6,030 nt of DNA from an uncultured Collinsella sp. (GTDB taxonomy: Bacteria > Actinomycetota > Coriobacteriia > Coriobacteriales > Coriobacteriaceae). This document shows, piece after piece, positions 5,951-6,030 of this stretch (positions are counted from its first letter, which is position 1; the number at the start of each line of letters is the position of its first letter). The stretch is taken from contig UROZ01000122.1 of the NCBI GenBank assembly GCA_900549655.1, positions 1 through 6,030 on the forward strand, written 5' to 3'. The position numbers were made by a program, and so were the translations under genes. The notes beneath the pieces were generated by a model. The model saw only the letters and a program-made list of their open reading frames with translations, was not told where the DNA came from and did not search any database.

Positions 5951-5988
5951 CCTGCCAAAAAGGGACAGGTTTATTTTGGCAGGTTTTA
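5951..5988. repeat. REP-like palindromic repeat, copy 2 (perfect palindromic arms)
   Basis: The arms CCTGCCAAAA (5951-5960) and TTTTGGCAGG (5974-5983) form a perfect 10-bp stem around a 13-base centre. It begins at the first base after the permease stop codon. It is followed by TTTTA (5984-5988), so the + strand transcript could form a terminator-like hairpin with a short U-run. It is the inverted counterpart of 2390-2427, with 31/33 core identity. The intact symmetry suggests this copy is closer to the ancestral element than copy 1. Confidence 0.85.
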
Positions 5989-5994
5989 TCTGGG

Positions 5995-6030
5995 CAAACG
6001 CTGGGCAGCCTATAGGTGGCCCAGCGTTTG
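5995..6030 (+). terminator. Strong hairpin after the permease, probable intrinsic terminator cut by the window edge
   Basis: CAAACGCTGGGC (5995-6006) pairs perfectly with GCCCAGCGTTTG (6019-6030), a 12-bp stem. Inside the 12-base loop, GCC (6008-6010) can pair with GGT (6015-6017) around TATA. It lies 44 bases after the permease stop and would close the transporter operon. The window ends at the last stem base, so the expected T-tract cannot be confirmed. Confidence 0.65.

Noticed and set aside
2390..5988. A composite transposon or integron-like cassette defined by the inverted repeats
   Set aside because: No transposase or recombinase gene lies inside, and no target-site duplication is evident outside the repeats. 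The transporter genes have base composition like their neighbours. Kept only as a question about the repeats.
1..6030. CRISPR array, tRNA, rRNA or riboswitch
   Set aside because: No regularly spaced repeats, cloverleaf or known riboswitch core was seen. The only substantial non-coding stretch is 105-332, whose repeats are better explained as regulator boxes.

Overview
The window carries a complete two-component system followed by a complete ABC transporter, all on the + strand, with the tail of a DNA-repair gene at the left edge. High GC, dense codon use, long antisense shadow frames, and the style of the kinase and FtsX-type permease suggest a high-GC anaerobic actinobacterium of the Coriobacteriia (Collinsella-like). 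That placement rests on family resemblance only and has not been checked by a search.

Layout. 1-104: last 33 codons of an O6-alkylguanine-DNA alkyltransferase, with its acceptor cysteine visible in the first complete codon. 105-332: intergenic, with a weak terminator-like hairpin (127-159), two pairs of direct repeats that look like OmpR-family response-regulator boxes (198-212 and 250-266), a candidate -10 (283-288) and a clear ribosome binding site. 333-1022: OmpR/PhoB-type response regulator. 1019-2392: membrane histidine kinase, overlapping the regulator by 4 bases (GTGA). 2393-2477: short gap beginning with a 33-bp repeat. 2478-3179: MacB/LolD-type ABC ATPase. 3185-5950: large two-domain FtsX-type permease. 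5951-6030: the same 33-bp repeat in inverted orientation, then a strong hairpin ending exactly at the window edge.

How it may work together. The kinase has an extracytoplasmic domain of about 140 residues and should phosphorylate the regulator at Asp51. The ATPase and permease together form one transporter predicted to act on the outer face of the membrane, exporting or extracting a substrate that cannot be named from sequence. The arrangement recalls TCS-ABC detoxification modules, but neither kinase nor permease has the canonical Bce architecture, so control of the transporter by this TCS is an inference from adjacency.

The most unusual feature is the pair of inverted 33-bp repeats (31/33 identical), each starting at or within 2 bases of a stop codon and together bracketing exactly the two transporter genes. 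They look like REP-type palindromic elements or recurring terminator modules. No transposase, CRISPR array, tRNA or rRNA was seen, and nothing here amounts to a demonstrably new system.
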